From positions 62,001 through 126,000 of the forward strand of contig JABWCD010000013.1 in the NCBI GenBank assembly GCA_013359265.1: a stretch of DNA of 64,000 bases, in the 5' to 3' direction. Numbering within the stretch: position 1 is the first letter of the stretch; the number at the start of each line of letters is the position of its first letter. Shown piece after piece: positions 55,159 through 64,000 of this stretch. A program made the translations under genes and the position numbers. This DNA comes from Candidatus Hydrogenedentota bacterium (GTDB lineage: Bacteria; Hydrogenedentota; Hydrogenedentia; Hydrogenedentales; SLHB01). The notes beneath the pieces were generated by a model. The model was not told the DNA's origin. It did no database searches and saw nothing but the letters and a program-made list of their open reading frames with translations.

Positions 55159-56412
55159 ATGTTCGTCGATCGCGCGCGGGTCCGTGTTACGGGTGGCGCG
55201 GGAGGCAATGGCTGCCGCAGCTTTCGCCGCGAAAAATATGTGCCTCGCGGCGGCCCCAACGGCGGCGATGGCGGCAACGGCGGCTCGGTCTTCTTCGAAG
55301 CCAACAGCCGATACACCTCGCTTCTCGACCTCAAATACCACACGCATTGGAAGGGCACGCCCGGTGTCCACGGTTCCGGTTCGGACTGCCACGGTAAGAA
55401 CGGTGAGGACCTGATCATTCCCGTCCCTTTGGGGACGATCGTCAAACCGCTGGACAGCGACGACACACTCGCCGATTTGGTCGAGGAAGGCCAGCGCTTC
55501 CTGGCGGCGACCGGCGGGCGTGGCGGGCGCGGAAATGCACGGTTCGCGACCGCCACCGAACGCGCGCCCCAGTTTGCCGAACTCGGCGAACCTGGCCGTG
55601 ACGCGGAATACCTTCTCGAACTCAAAGTCATAGCCGAAGTCGGCCTCGTCGGCCTGCCAAACGCCGGCAAGTCCACGTTCCTCGCGGCAGTCACCGCCGC
55701 GCGTCCGAAGATCGCGCCGTACCCTTTCACCACCCTCTCCCCCAATCTCGGCGTCGTCTCCCTGAGCGACTTCCGCACGCTCACAATCGCCGATATCCCC
55801 GGCATCATCGAAGGCGCAGCCGAAGGCAAAGGGCTGGGACACGACTTCCTCCGTCACATCGAACGCACCAAGGTCCTGCTGTTTCTCATCGACCTCGGCG
55901 ACGACGACCCCATTAAGACCCGCGACATTCTCGAGTCCGAACTCGCGCAGCACAGCGCCGTGTTCGCCACACGCCCGCGCGTTTTCGCGCTCAACAAGGC
56001 CGACATTCCCGAAAACCGCGAACGGTTCAAGAAACTCCGGAAGAAGTTCGATTCGCCTTGGCTCATCTCCGGCGCGACGCGGGAAAGCGTCGATCATTTA
56101 CTCGAGCACCTCTGGAAACTCGTTGACCAATTGCGCCGCGACGAACTGGCCGAGCCAAGAGAACCCGAACTGGCCGAGTACGCATATGAAGCCCCATTTA
56201 CGGTAGAACGCGTGGAAGGCGGCTTTCGCGTCAACGGCAAAGTCGCCGTCCGCGCCGTACGCATGACCAACTTTGACAACGAAGACGCCGTCCGCCACCT
56301 GCAGAAACGCTTCAAAAAAATGGGCATCCTCAAGGCCCTCAAACGGCTCGGCGCCGAAGAAGGCGCAACCGTCTACGTCGCCGACGCCGAATTGGAATAT
56401 CATCCGGAGTAA
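55159..56412 (+). CDS. obgE: GTPase Obg/CgtA
   Basis: A ribosome-associated GTPase linking large-subunit assembly, growth and stress. The 417 residues have the glycine-rich Obg domain (RVTGGAGGNGCRSFRREK, then GGPNGGDGGNGG), the G domain with GLPNAGKSTFL, TLSPNLGVV, DIPGIIEGA and NKAD, and a C-terminal OCT domain (about 335-417). The order rplU-rpmA-obgE is universal. The next gene is an ORF6N protein, not the usual proB directly. Confidence 0.96.
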   Translation: MFVDRARVRVTGGAGGNGCRSFRREKYVPRGGPNGGDGGNGGSVFFEANSRYTSLLDLKYHTHWKGTPGVHGSGSDCHGKNGEDLIIPVPLGTIVKPLDSDDTLADLVEEGQRFLAATGGRGGRGNARFATATERAPQFAELGEPGRDAEYLLELKVIAEVGLVGLPNAGKSTFLAAVTAARPKIAPYPFTTLSPNLGVVSLSDFRTLTIADIPGIIEGAAEGKGLGHDFLRHIERTKVLLFLIDLGDDDPIKTRDILESELAQHSAVFATRPRVFALNKADIPENRERFKKLRKKFDSPWLISGATRESVDHLLEHLWKLVDQLRRDELAEPREPELAEYAYEAPFTVERVEGGFRVNGKVAVRAVRMTNFDNEDAVRHLQKRFKKMGILKALKRLGAEEGATVYVADAELEYHPE

Positions 56413-56422
56413 GGGCAGTAAC

Positions 56423-56941
56423 GTGGAGAACAGTCCCATATCCTCGGACAGAATCGAAGCGGCAATCTACCGTATCCGCGGTCAAAACGTAATCATGGAC
56501 GCGGACCTTGCGAAATTGTACGGCGTAACCACAAAGGTGCTACTTCAATCGGTCAAACGAAACATGGCGAGGTTCCCCGCGGACTTCACGTTTGTCCTTA
56601 CACGGCAGGAGTTTACAATCTTGAGGTCACAAATTGTGACCTCAAGTTGGGGAGGCCGGCGCACGCTCCCGTACGCGTTCACAGAGCAAGGGGTAGCGAT
56701 GCTATCGAGTGTGCTCCGGAGCGAACGAGCTATAGCCGTCAACATCCAGATCATGCGGACATTTGTGCGCATTCGACGGATGATATCCAACAACGAGGGA
56801 TTGTCTCGAAGGTTGGACGCTTTGGAAGAGAAATACGACGGACAGTTCAAGGTGGTTTTCGACGCTATTCGGCAGATAATGCGTCCACCTAATCCGAAGC
56901 GAAATCCAATCGGCTTCGTCAAGACGGATAAATCAAAGTAA
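56423..56941 (+). CDS. ORF6N domain protein
   Basis: GTG 56423 is chosen (AAGGG about 8 bases upstream). The 172-residue product is mostly one ORF6N domain: RIRGQNVIMDADLAKLYGV, SVKRNMARFPADFTFVL, RRTLPYAFTEQGVAMLSSVL and AIAVNIQIMRTFVRIR. ORF6N proteins are DNA-binding factors known from phage antirepressor-type regions and often carried on mobile elements. Its position between obgE and proB, a gap of only 10 bases after obgE, suggests a gained gene now in the operon. The C-terminal tail is coiled-coil-like with a basic end. No phage genes are nearby. Confidence 0.85.
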   Translation: MENSPISSDRIEAAIYRIRGQNVIMDADLAKLYGVTTKVLLQSVKRNMARFPADFTFVLTRQEFTILRSQIVTSSWGGRRTLPYAFTEQGVAMLSSVLRSERAIAVNIQIMRTFVRIRRMISNNEGLSRRLDALEEKYDGQFKVVFDAIRQIMRPPNPKRNPIGFVKTDKSK

Positions 56942-56964
56942 TTGCACGACTTCAGTAACATACA

Positions 56965-58071
56965 ATGCAAACAGTAGTCATAAAAGTTGGCACAACGTTG
57001 CTCACCGGTGAACGCGGTTTCGACGGCCAGATCGTCGAAGGTTTGGTCAAAGAGATCGCCACGCTCAAGAAGGAACGCGATCTCAATGTCCTCATCGTGT
57101 CCTCCGGCGCAATCGGGTGCGGCATGCATACGCTCAAATTGACGGAGCGTCCAAAGGTCCTGCCTTTGAAGCAGGCCACCGCCGCCATCGGTCAGGCGCG
57201 CCTCATGCATTTCTATCAGGTGCTGTTTGAATCCTATGGGAACGGCCTGCAAACGGCGCAGGTATTGCTGACGTCGTCCGACCTCGACGACCGCCAGCGG
57301 TACCTCAACATCCGCAATACCATCCATACGCTCTTCTCGCTGAAAACCGTCGTGCCTATCGTCAACGAAAACGATTCCGTCGCCACGGACGAATTGCGCT
57401 TCGGCGACAACGACACGCTCTCTGCGCGTGTCGCATCGAAGATTGACGCAGACATGCTCGTCATCCTCAGCGACATTGACGGGCTGTACGACCGAAACCC
57501 GAGCAGACACAAAGATGCAAAACTGATTGAATCGGTCCAGCTCGTCGACGACTCGATTGAGGCGCTCGCGGAAGACACCGGCGTTGCGACGTCGGTCGGC
57601 GGTATGAAGACGAAACTCCACGCCGCGCGCATCGCCTGCTCGTCGGGATTGATTACGGTGATCGCGAACGGACACACCCCCGGCATTCTGCGAAGCGTGT
57701 TCGACGGCACCGCCCGCTGCACCCGGTTCGGCGCTTCCTCCGCCGTCATGCCACATCGTAAACGCTGGATTGCCTTCGGCCGCTCGACGCGCGGCGCGCT
57801 CGATATCGACGACGGCGCGCGTAACGCCCTGCTCAAGCAGGGCCGAAGCCTCCTCGCCGCGGGCATTACCGGTGTCACGGGATCCTTCGATATGGGCGCC
57901 TCTGTCCGCATCCGCGACGGCTCCGGCAAGGACGTCGCCTGCGGGCTCGTCAACTACTCCAGCGGCGATATCGCCCGCATAAAAGGTTGCAAAAGCAGCG
58001 AAATCCACGCCATTCTAGGCCGAAAGGATTTCGATGAAGTGATCCATCGCGACAATCTGGTGCTCCTTTAG
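56965..58071 (+). CDS. proB: Glutamate 5-kinase
   Basis: The first enzyme of proline synthesis, phosphorylating glutamate. The 368 residues begin VVIKVGTTLLTG, with further amino-acid-kinase motifs SSGAIGCGMHTL, NENDSVATDELRFGDNDTLSA and LSDIDGLYDRNPS, GVATSVGGMKTKLHAA, and a C-terminal PUA domain (about 270-365). It directly precedes proA, whose ATG follows the stop with no gap. The full family length is present. Confidence 0.96.
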   Translation: MQTVVIKVGTTLLTGERGFDGQIVEGLVKEIATLKKERDLNVLIVSSGAIGCGMHTLKLTERPKVLPLKQATAAIGQARLMHFYQVLFESYGNGLQTAQVLLTSSDLDDRQRYLNIRNTIHTLFSLKTVVPIVNENDSVATDELRFGDNDTLSARVASKIDADMLVILSDIDGLYDRNPSRHKDAKLIESVQLVDDSIEALAEDTGVATSVGGMKTKLHAARIACSSGLITVIANGHTPGILRSVFDGTARCTRFGASSAVMPHRKRWIAFGRSTRGALDIDDGARNALLKQGRSLLAAGITGVTGSFDMGASVRIRDGSGKDVACGLVNYSSGDIARIKGCKSSEIHAILGRKDFDEVIHRDNLVLL

Positions 58072-59352
58072 ATGGCGACGTTATCCCAAGATGAAGTTTC
58101 CGATTTGCGCAGCGAAATTGCGTCGATCGGCAGAAGGGCCCGCGCTGCGTCGAATGTGCTGCGCACGCTCTCATCCTCCCTCAAGGATTCCGCGCTTGCT
58201 GGGATTGCACGGCGGCTGCGCGACTCGCACGTCGAATTAATCGCAGAGAATGAGAAAGACCTCGACACCGGCCGTAAGAAAAACCTCTCCTCCGCGATGC
58301 TCGACAGGCTGGCGCTCACGCCGAAGCGCATCGACGCAATGGCGGATGGCCTGGAGCAAGTTGCCGCGCTTCCGGATCCCGTTGGAGACATCGTTTCGCA
58401 AGTAGTTCGACCGAACGGATTAAAGATCGCACAAATCCGCGTTCCGCTTGGCGTCGTCGGGATCATCTACGAGAGCCGCCCGAACGTGACCGCGGATGCG
58501 GCGGCCTTGTGCTTAAAATCGGGCAATGCGTGCATCCTTCGCGGCGGATCGGAAGCCATCCATTCGAATCTTGCGATTGCCAAAATCTTTCAAGAAGTCG
58601 CAACCAATGCGGGTGTACCCGACAACGCCGTGCAGATGATTTCCACGACGGATCGCAACGCCGTCGGCGAAATGCTGAAGCTGGACAAATACATTGACGT
58701 TATCGTGCCCCGCGGTGGGAAGAATCTCATCGAACGCATTTACGCGGAGTCGCGCATACCGGTCGTCGCCCATCTCGACGGCATCTGCATCACGTACGTC
58801 CATTCCGATGCGGACCTCGCCATGGCAAAGCGCGTCTGCCTTAACGCGAAACTCCAGCGCCCCGGCACCTGCAATGCCATGGAGACCATGCTTGTGCATT
58901 CCGATGTGGCGACTGCATTTCTCCACGAGATTGGACGTGAACTGCTCACCGCCGGATGCGAGATCCGAGGTTGCGAACGCACGCAGAGGTTGATTGCGTG
59001 TACGCCCGCCAAACCGGACGATTTCGAAACCGAATTTCTCGACAAGATTCTTGCGGTCAAAGTTGTCGATTCGCTGGATGAAGCGATCGCGCATATCGGC
59101 GAGCACGGTTCGCACCATTCTGACGCCATTATCACGGCAAGCTATGACGCCGCCGAACGCTTCCTGAACGAAGTCGACAGCGCGACGGTCTATGTCAATG
59201 CGTCAACCCGCTTCACGGACGGGTTCGAGTTTGGTCTCGGCGCCGAAATCGGCATCAGCACGAACAAGCTGCATTGCCGCGGCCCGATGGCGCTCAAAGA
59301 ACTTACCAGCCTGAAGTACATCATACGGGGCTCCGGTCAGATTCGTGAGTGA
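58072..59352 (+). CDS. proA: Gamma-glutamyl phosphate reductase
   Basis: The second enzyme of proline synthesis; it reduces gamma-glutamyl phosphate with NADPH. The 426-residue aldehyde-dehydrogenase-fold protein shows RVPLGVVGIIYESRPNVTADAA, a SGNACILRGGSEAIHSN motif and the catalytic cysteine in LQRPGTCNAMETML. It begins at the base after the proB stop and overlaps nadD by 8 bases, so coupling is likely. Confidence 0.96.
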   Translation: MATLSQDEVSDLRSEIASIGRRARAASNVLRTLSSSLKDSALAGIARRLRDSHVELIAENEKDLDTGRKKNLSSAMLDRLALTPKRIDAMADGLEQVAALPDPVGDIVSQVVRPNGLKIAQIRVPLGVVGIIYESRPNVTADAAALCLKSGNACILRGGSEAIHSNLAIAKIFQEVATNAGVPDNAVQMISTTDRNAVGEMLKLDKYIDVIVPRGGKNLIERIYAESRIPVVAHLDGICITYVHSDADLAMAKRVCLNAKLQRPGTCNAMETMLVHSDVATAFLHEIGRELLTAGCEIRGCERTQRLIACTPAKPDDFETEFLDKILAVKVVDSLDEAIAHIGEHGSHHSDAIITASYDAAERFLNEVDSATVYVNASTRFTDGFEFGLGAEIGISTNKLHCRGPMALKELTSLKYIIRGSGQIRE

Positions 59353-59956
59353 CCCGTGCCGCATCGGTGTCTTCGGCGGCACCTTCGATCCGATCCATAA
59401 CACGCACCTCGCGATCGCCCGTGCCGCACGCCAGCAGGCGGACCTCGATATTGTGCTGTTCGTAGTCTCGGCGCAACCACCGCACAAACACGGCGCAACG
59501 TTCGCCACCGCCGAGGATCGCCTTGCCCTGGTGGAAGCCGCCGTCGCCGACGTGCCCGGTATGAGGGCCAGCCGAATCGAACTGGATCGCGTGGGCCCGT
59601 CGTACACCGCGGACACCCTCGAAACCCTCCACAGGGAATACCCGCAAACAGAACTCTTTCTCATCATCGGTATGGATTCACTGATCGATCTGCCGAAATG
59701 GCGCACGCCGGATCGCATTCTCGCGCGCGCACACCTGTTGGTCGTGCCGCGGCCCGGTGACGCCGAAATCCCGGCGCTCGTACAAGGCCGTCATACGATG
59801 CTCGACTTCCCGAAGTCCGATGTCTCATCGACAGACATTCGCGCGCGCATCGAGTCCGGCGACCCTTGCGCCGACGTCCTCCCCCCGTCCGTCGCAGCCC
59901 TTATTCAACAACGAGGCCTTTATCGTGAGTGCGCTGAACATTCCACGCGCGGATGA
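59345..59956 (+). CDS. nadD: Nicotinate-nucleotide adenylyltransferase
   Basis: NadD joins ATP to nicotinate mononucleotide in NAD synthesis. The 203-residue protein has the nucleotidyltransferase motif GVFGGTFDPIHNTHLAIAR, the PPHK segment, and the C-terminal SSTDIRARI (ISSTxxR type). The order proA-nadD-yqeK is common in bacteria. The start overlaps the end of proA, and the gene overlaps yqeK by 32 bases. Confidence 0.95.
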   Translation: MSDPCRIGVFGGTFDPIHNTHLAIARAARQQADLDIVLFVVSAQPPHKHGATFATAEDRLALVEAAVADVPGMRASRIELDRVGPSYTADTLETLHREYPQTELFLIIGMDSLIDLPKWRTPDRILARAHLLVVPRPGDAEIPALVQGRHTMLDFPKSDVSSTDIRARIESGDPCADVLPPSVAALIQQRGLYRECAEHSTRG

Positions 59957-60512
59957 GTTCGTCGCGCGCCTGCGACAGCGCCTCAGCGAGAACCGCGTGC
60001 GCCACTGTATCTCCGTCGCCGAGACCATGTGGTGCATCGCCGGCGCAATCGGCATCAACCCGGAGCGCGCCGCCGTCGCCGGATTGCTTCACGACATGTG
60101 CAAGGCGTTTACCCCCGCGGACATGCTGGCCGCCGCCGAGCGTTACCGCATTGCGGTTACCGAAACACAACGCCAACGTCCGGCGCTCCTGCATGGCCAC
60201 GTCGCCGCCGAGGAGGCACGACACGAACTCGGCGTCGCACATGATGACGTCTACGAAGCCATCGCGTGGCACGTGACGGGCCGTCCCCAAATTGGCCCGC
60301 TTGCCCTTGCCCTCTATTACGCCGACTTCTCCGAACCGTTCCGAGAATTCGATGAAGCATTGGTCGCGCGAGACATATACAGGCGAGAAGGTTTGCGCAA
60401 AGCCGTGTCGTATATTGCGCATGCAAAGATTGAGCGGCTAATGAACAAGAAAGGCCTTGTCGATCCCCACGCGCATGATTTCCGGCTCTGGCTACAAACA
60501 CAGAACGCATAA
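59925..60512 (+). CDS. yqeK: HD domain hydrolase YqeK
   Basis: YqeK proteins hydrolyse diadenosine tetraphosphate symmetrically. GTG 59925 is chosen (GAGG 9 bases upstream) inside the end of nadD; a longer frame reaches 59757 but lacks family sequence. The 195-residue product keeps the metal-binding HD motifs: RHCISVAETMW, GLLHDMCKAF, LLHGHVAAEEA and IAWHVTGRP, with the YYADFSEP segment. rsfS, which often follows yqeK, is absent. A modest terminator follows. Confidence 0.93.
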   Translation: MSALNIPRADEFVARLRQRLSENRVRHCISVAETMWCIAGAIGINPERAAVAGLLHDMCKAFTPADMLAAAERYRIAVTETQRQRPALLHGHVAAEEARHELGVAHDDVYEAIAWHVTGRPQIGPLALALYYADFSEPFREFDEALVARDIYRREGLRKAVSYIAHAKIERLMNKKGLVDPHAHDFRLWLQTQNA

Positions 60513-60548
60513 TTCAAACAACGGGGCGCCGGGGCACAGGGTGGGGCG

Positions 60549-60568
60549 AGGCTCCGTCCGAGCCTTTT
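60549..60568 (+). terminator. Modest intrinsic terminator after yqeK
   Basis: AGGCTC (60549-60554) and GAGCCT (60560-60565) form a perfect 6-bp stem with a 5-base loop and a short TTTT end (60565-60568). It lies 36 bases after the yqeK stop. Confidence 0.5.
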
Positions 60569-60575
60569 CGGGGGT

Positions 60576-63500
60576 TTACATACTTCTCCTGTACCGCCCG
60601 CCCACCTCGAACAACGCCTGCGTAATCTGCCCCAGCGAGCACGTTCGCACCGTCTTCATCAATTCTTCGAAAATGTTGCCGTCCGAGAGCGCGACCTGCT
60701 GCAGCGACCGAAGCGAAGCTTTCGATTCGCTTGCATATCGTGCATGAAACTCGCGCAATCGCCGGAGTTGTGCCGCCTTTTCGTCTTCCGTCGCGCGCAT
60801 CAGGTCAAGCTTTTCGGTCTTTTCGACATGATCCTGATTCGGATTCAGGAAACAATTCACCCCGACAATTGGATATGCTCCGCTCGTCTTGAGCGACTCG
60901 TAATAGAGCGATTCCTCCTGAATCTTCGAGCGCTGGTATCCAGTCTCCATGGCGCCCAACACACCGCCGCGATCGGACAGGCGCTCGAATTCTTTCAGGA
61001 TCGCTTCCTCCACGAGATCGCTCAGCTCATCAATAATGAACGACCCTTGCAGCGCATTCTCGTTGCCGTAGATGCCGAATTCCTTGTTGATAATTTGTTG
61101 GATCGCCAGCGCGCGCCGGACAGACTCCTCGGAAGGTGTCGTCACCGCTTCGTCGTATGCGTTCGTGTGCAGAGAGTTGCAGTTATCGTTCAGCGCCATG
61201 AGCGCCTGTAACGTGGTGCGAATATCGTTGAACTCGTATTCCTGGCTGTGCAATGACCTGCCGCTGGTCTGAATATGCACCTTGAACTTCTGCGACCGTT
61301 CGTTCGCGCCGTACTTGTCGCGCATCGCCACGGCCCAGACGCGCCGCGCCACGCGATTGATCACCGCGTATTCCGGGTCCATCCCGCTCGAAAAGAAGAA
61401 CGACAAATTCTGCGCGAAGTCGTCGATATGCATTCCGCGCGAGAGGTAGTACTCGACAAAGGTAAACCCATTCGCAAGCGTGAACGCCACTTGCGAGATC
61501 GGATTGCATCCGGCTTCGGCCATGTGGAACCCGGAAATTGACACGGAATAGAAATTGCGCACGTCGTGGTCGATGAAGTACCGCTGAATGTCGCCCATCA
61601 TTCGCAACGCGATGTCTACCGAAAAGATGCACGTGTTCTGCGCCTGATCCTCCTTCAGGATATCCGCCTGGACCGTCCCCCGCACCGAGCGCAGCGCGTC
61701 GTCCCGAATGGCTGCGGACTCTTCCGCGTTTGGCTCGCGCCCCTTCTCCGCCGCGAACCTGGCAATCTGCTGGTCGATGGCGGTATTCAAGAACATCGCG
61801 AGTATCATCGGCGCCGGACCATTGATGGTCATCGATACGCTCGTATTCGGCGCACACAGATCGAAGCCGTCATATAATACCTTCATGTCGTCGAGCGTTG
61901 CTATCGAAACACCCGATGTGCCGACTTTGCCATAAATATCCGGGCGCTCGTCCGGGTCCCAGCCGTACAGTGTCACGCTGTCAAAGGCGGTCGAGAGCCG
62001 TTTTGCCTCGGAGTTGCGCGACAGGTATTTGAACCGCCGGTTGGTCCGCGCGGCGTCTCCTTCGCCGGCAAACATGCGCGTCGGTTCTTCGTCAGCCCGT
62101 TTGAACGGGAAGACGCCGGCCGTAAACGGAAATCGGCCCGGCACATTTTCCAACAGTACCCAGCGCAATATGTCGCCGGGATTGCGAAACCGAGGCAACG
62201 CTACGCGCGGCACACGCGTACCCGACAAACTCTCTCGGTACAGTGGCGTTCGCACTTCGCGCTCGCGCACGCGATACATGAACTCGTCGCCCGAATAGTC
62301 TTTCCGCACACGCTCGAACTCGCGGAGCGCGGCGGCACATTCGGGCGACAGTGAATGTTCCAGTTCGGACTTCCTTGCCGACAGCGCCGTTCGCGCGCCA
62401 TCATCCAAGGAAAGTTGCTCTAGCGCTCCGTCCAATTGCCACAACTGTTCCGCTATGCGCGCCTGATCCTGGGCCCATGCGCGGTACGTCCGCACGGTTC
62501 CGGCGATTTCGGCGAGGTACCGTACCCTGTCCGTGGGCACAATGATTGTCCGTGAGGACGATGTTTTGTACGGAGACCATGGTAACGACGATTTCCAATC
62601 AATTCCCGTCTTATCGCGAATGGCTCGAAGTACGCCGTGATACAGCGCGCTAACTCCGTCATCGTTGAATTTCGATGCGATGGTGCCGTACACGGGCATG
62701 TCCTCCGGTTTCGCGTCGAACAGCCCGTGGTTACGCTGATATTGCTTGCGCACGTGCCGCAACGCGTCCTCGCTGCCCTTGCGCTCGAACTTGTTGATCG
62801 CAACGAGGTGCGCGAAATCGAGCATGTCGATCTTCTCGAGCTGCGACGGCGCTCCGAACTCCGCGGTCATCACATAGAGCGCCACGTCGACGAGCGGGAC
62901 GATACCCGCGTCGCCTTGCCCAATCCCTGCCGTCTCGACAATGACCCAATCGAACCCCGCCGCCTTTACCACCGCGATGGCGTCGGCCAGCGATTCGGAA
63001 ATATCGGAGCGCTTCGCGCGTGTCGCCAGCGACCGCATATACACGCGTCCGCGATCAAGCACATTCATGCGGATGCGGTCGCCGAGCAGGGCCCCGCCCG
63101 TGCGGCGGCGCGACGGGTCCACGGACAATACCGCGACGGTCTTGTCGGAAAAATCGTTTAAGAAGCGTGTCACGAGTTCGTCGACGAGCGACGACTTGCC
63201 CGCACCGCCGGTTCCCGTTACGCCGAGCACGGGAATTGTCTTGTCCGGCGCGTCCGGAAGGCGCTTGCGAATAACGGCCAACAAGCCGTTCTGGCGGTCG
63301 TGCCCTTCCTCGATCGCGGTAATGAATCGCGCCACGCGCAAGGAATTATCGGGGGTCAGTTCAAGCGGACCCTCGAGGCAGGGCGAGAAATCCAACGGTG
63401 TGTCGACGGACTGCAACAGGTGGTTGATCATCCCCTGCAAGCCCAGTGTACGCCCGTCTTCCGGCGAGTAAATCTTGCTCACGCCCATTGACTCGATTTG

Positions 63501-63929
63501 CCGGATTTCACTCGGCACGATAACGCCGCCACCGCCACCGAACACCTTGATGTGCGCCGCCCCGCGTTCGCGCAGCAAATCAACGATGTACTGGAAGAAC
63601 TCGATGTGCCCGCCCTGATACGAACTCACCGCAATCGCGTGCGCGTCTTCCTGAATCGCCGCGTCGACGATCTCCGCCACGGACCGGTTGTGGCCAAGGT
63701 GTATCACCTCCGCGCCCGAGTCCTGCAACACCCGCCGCATGATGTTAATCGCCGCGTCGTGACCGTCAAACAGGGACGTAGCGGTCACCACGCGTACGTG
63801 GTGTTTGGGATGGTATGCGGCAGTTGTGGCCTTCGTAGACACGCCCAAATCCTTCGGATCGACTATAGGAAAGCGCCTGTGCTGATTCAAAGGAAGCACT
63901 TTGCACGCTTGATTTCGTCTAAACTTCAA
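60576..63929 (-). CDS. icmF: Fused isobutyryl-CoA mutase IcmF
   Basis: A 1117-residue B12-dependent acyl-CoA mutase with an internal G-protein chaperone. The TTG start (63929) has GAGGGAG 5 bases upstream. Domain order: N-terminal B12-binding domain with [10 protein letters not shown] (about 45-170), GTPase domain with [17 protein letters not shown] and the MeaB-like segments, and a C-terminal mutase barrel (about 560-1110) with [20 protein letters not shown], then [10 protein letters not shown] and the AGCNPISQ region. IcmF exchanges isobutyryl- and butyryl-CoA; some relatives use other acyl groups. All expected domains are present in one chain. It converges with yqeK. Confidence 0.94.
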   Translation of the reverse strand: MKFRRNQACKVLPLNQHRRFPIVDPKDLGVSTKATTAAYHPKHHVRVVTATSLFDGHDAAINIMRRVLQDSGAEVIHLGHNRSVAEIVDAAIQEDAHAIAVSSYQGGHIEFFQYIVDLLRERGAAHIKVFGGGGGVIVPSEIRQIESMGVSKIYSPEDGRTLGLQGMINHLLQSVDTPLDFSPCLEGPLELTPDNSLRVARFITAIEEGHDRQNGLLAVIRKRLPDAPDKTIPVLGVTGTGGAGKSSLVDELVTRFLNDFSDKTVAVLSVDPSRRRTGGALLGDRIRMNVLDRGRVYMRSLATRAKRSDISESLADAIAVVKAAGFDWVIVETAGIGQGDAGIVPLVDVALYVMTAEFGAPSQLEKIDMLDFAHLVAINKFERKGSEDALRHVRKQYQRNHGLFDAKPEDMPVYGTIASKFNDDGVSALYHGVLRAIRDKTGIDWKSSLPWSPYKTSSSRTIIVPTDRVRYLAEIAGTVRTYRAWAQDQARIAEQLWQLDGALEQLSLDDGARTALSARKSELEHSLSPECAAALREFERVRKDYSGDEFMYRVREREVRTPLYRESLSGTRVPRVALPRFRNPGDILRWVLLENVPGRFPFTAGVFPFKRADEEPTRMFAGEGDAARTNRRFKYLSRNSEAKRLSTAFDSVTLYGWDPDERPDIYGKVGTSGVSIATLDDMKVLYDGFDLCAPNTSVSMTINGPAPMILAMFLNTAIDQQIARFAAEKGREPNAEESAAIRDDALRSVRGTVQADILKEDQAQNTCIFSVDIALRMMGDIQRYFIDHDVRNFYSVSISGFHMAEAGCNPISQVAFTLANGFTFVEYYLSRGMHIDDFAQNLSFFFSSGMDPEYAVINRVARRVWAVAMRDKYGANERSQKFKVHIQTSGRSLHSQEYEFNDIRTTLQALMALNDNCNSLHTNAYDEAVTTPSEESVRRALAIQQIINKEFGIYGNENALQGSFIIDELSDLVEEAILKEFERLSDRGGVLGAMETGYQRSKIQEESLYYESLKTSGAYPIVGVNCFLNPNQDHVEKTEKLDLMRATEDEKAAQLRRLREFHARYASESKASLRSLQQVALSDGNIFEELMKTVRTCSLGQITQALFEVGGRYRRSM

Positions 63930-64000
63930 GGAATCTCCCTCTGCTTTCCCCTCTGGTTTGAAGGCGCGCCCCGGAATCGGGTCTACTACGCACGACAGGG

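Noticed and set aside
1-64000. tRNA, rRNA, CRISPR array or replication origin
   Set aside because: No cloverleaf with a GTTCRA-type T loop, no evenly spaced repeats, no rRNA sequence and no DnaA-box cluster was noticed by reading, although a covariance-model scan was not possible.

Overview
The window looks like part of a chromosome of a Gram-negative, heterotrophic bacterium of roughly 58-62% G+C, probably from the PVC/Planctomycetes-like group or a neighbouring lineage such as Hydrogenedentota. This is inferred from content: a Tat-exported Gfo/Idh/MocA oxidoreductase, many secreted glycan-active or beta-propeller proteins, an ABC permease fused to a CPBP protease, BatD/BatE proteins, and frequent GTG and TTG starts. 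No rRNA, tRNA, CRISPR array, intact insertion sequence or prophage was seen.

Layout. 1-6306: a tightly overlapping operon batD(partial)-batE-glnD-degP, closed by a good intrinsic terminator. 6326-15343: a DUF2752 membrane protein, an ABC exporter with its own promoter, a lipoprotein, and two large secreted proteins (one unrecognised, one GH106-like). 15355-17819: HDOD protein, peroxiredoxin Q/BCP, and an anchored protein with a BamE-like motif. 17835-17984: a 150-bp nested imperfect palindrome between convergent genes. 17980-21563 (minus): the operon radA-disA-zinc ribbon-pyrK. 21695-24352: a PLP-dependent decarboxylase of the LysA family and the Tat oxidoreductase. 24384-27187 (minus): a NatAB-like exporter whose permease carries a CPBP protease domain. 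27313-32734: small membrane protein, SDR, BNR_4-type protein and uvrA. 32740-38199 (minus): lpd, aceF and aceE in the transcription order aceE-aceF-lpd, with a promoter and overlapping inverted repeats upstream. 38522-41881 (minus): cyclophilin, a REC-GGDEF regulator and a PAS/GAF-type histidine kinase. 41984-47866: small membrane protein, sialidase, propeller-DUF4091 glycosidase-like protein and a sugar isomerase-like protein. 47873-51247 (minus): two TPR proteins and a small zinc-ribbon membrane protein. 51575-51919: decayed start of a TPR/glycosyltransferase-type membrane protein. 51942-53546: secreted TIM-barrel-like protein. 53689-60512: nadX, rplU, rpmA, obgE, an ORF6N gene, proB, proA, nadD and yqeK. 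60576-63929 (minus): fused mutase icmF.

How it fits together. Housekeeping modules (pyruvate dehydrogenase, proline and NAD synthesis, ribosomal L21/L27, nucleotide excision repair, c-di-AMP synthesis) alternate with single secreted enzymes for sugar polymers (sialidase, GH106-like, DUF4091, BNR_4), which suggests a scavenger of complex glycans. NadX makes iminoaspartate and NadD adenylates nicotinate mononucleotide, so two NAD steps lie in one cluster. IcmF rearranges branched or short acyl-CoA using B12. The best candidates for something undescribed are the 150-bp palindrome, the permease-protease fusion, the operator-like repeats at the aceE promoter, and the uncharacterised secreted proteins.
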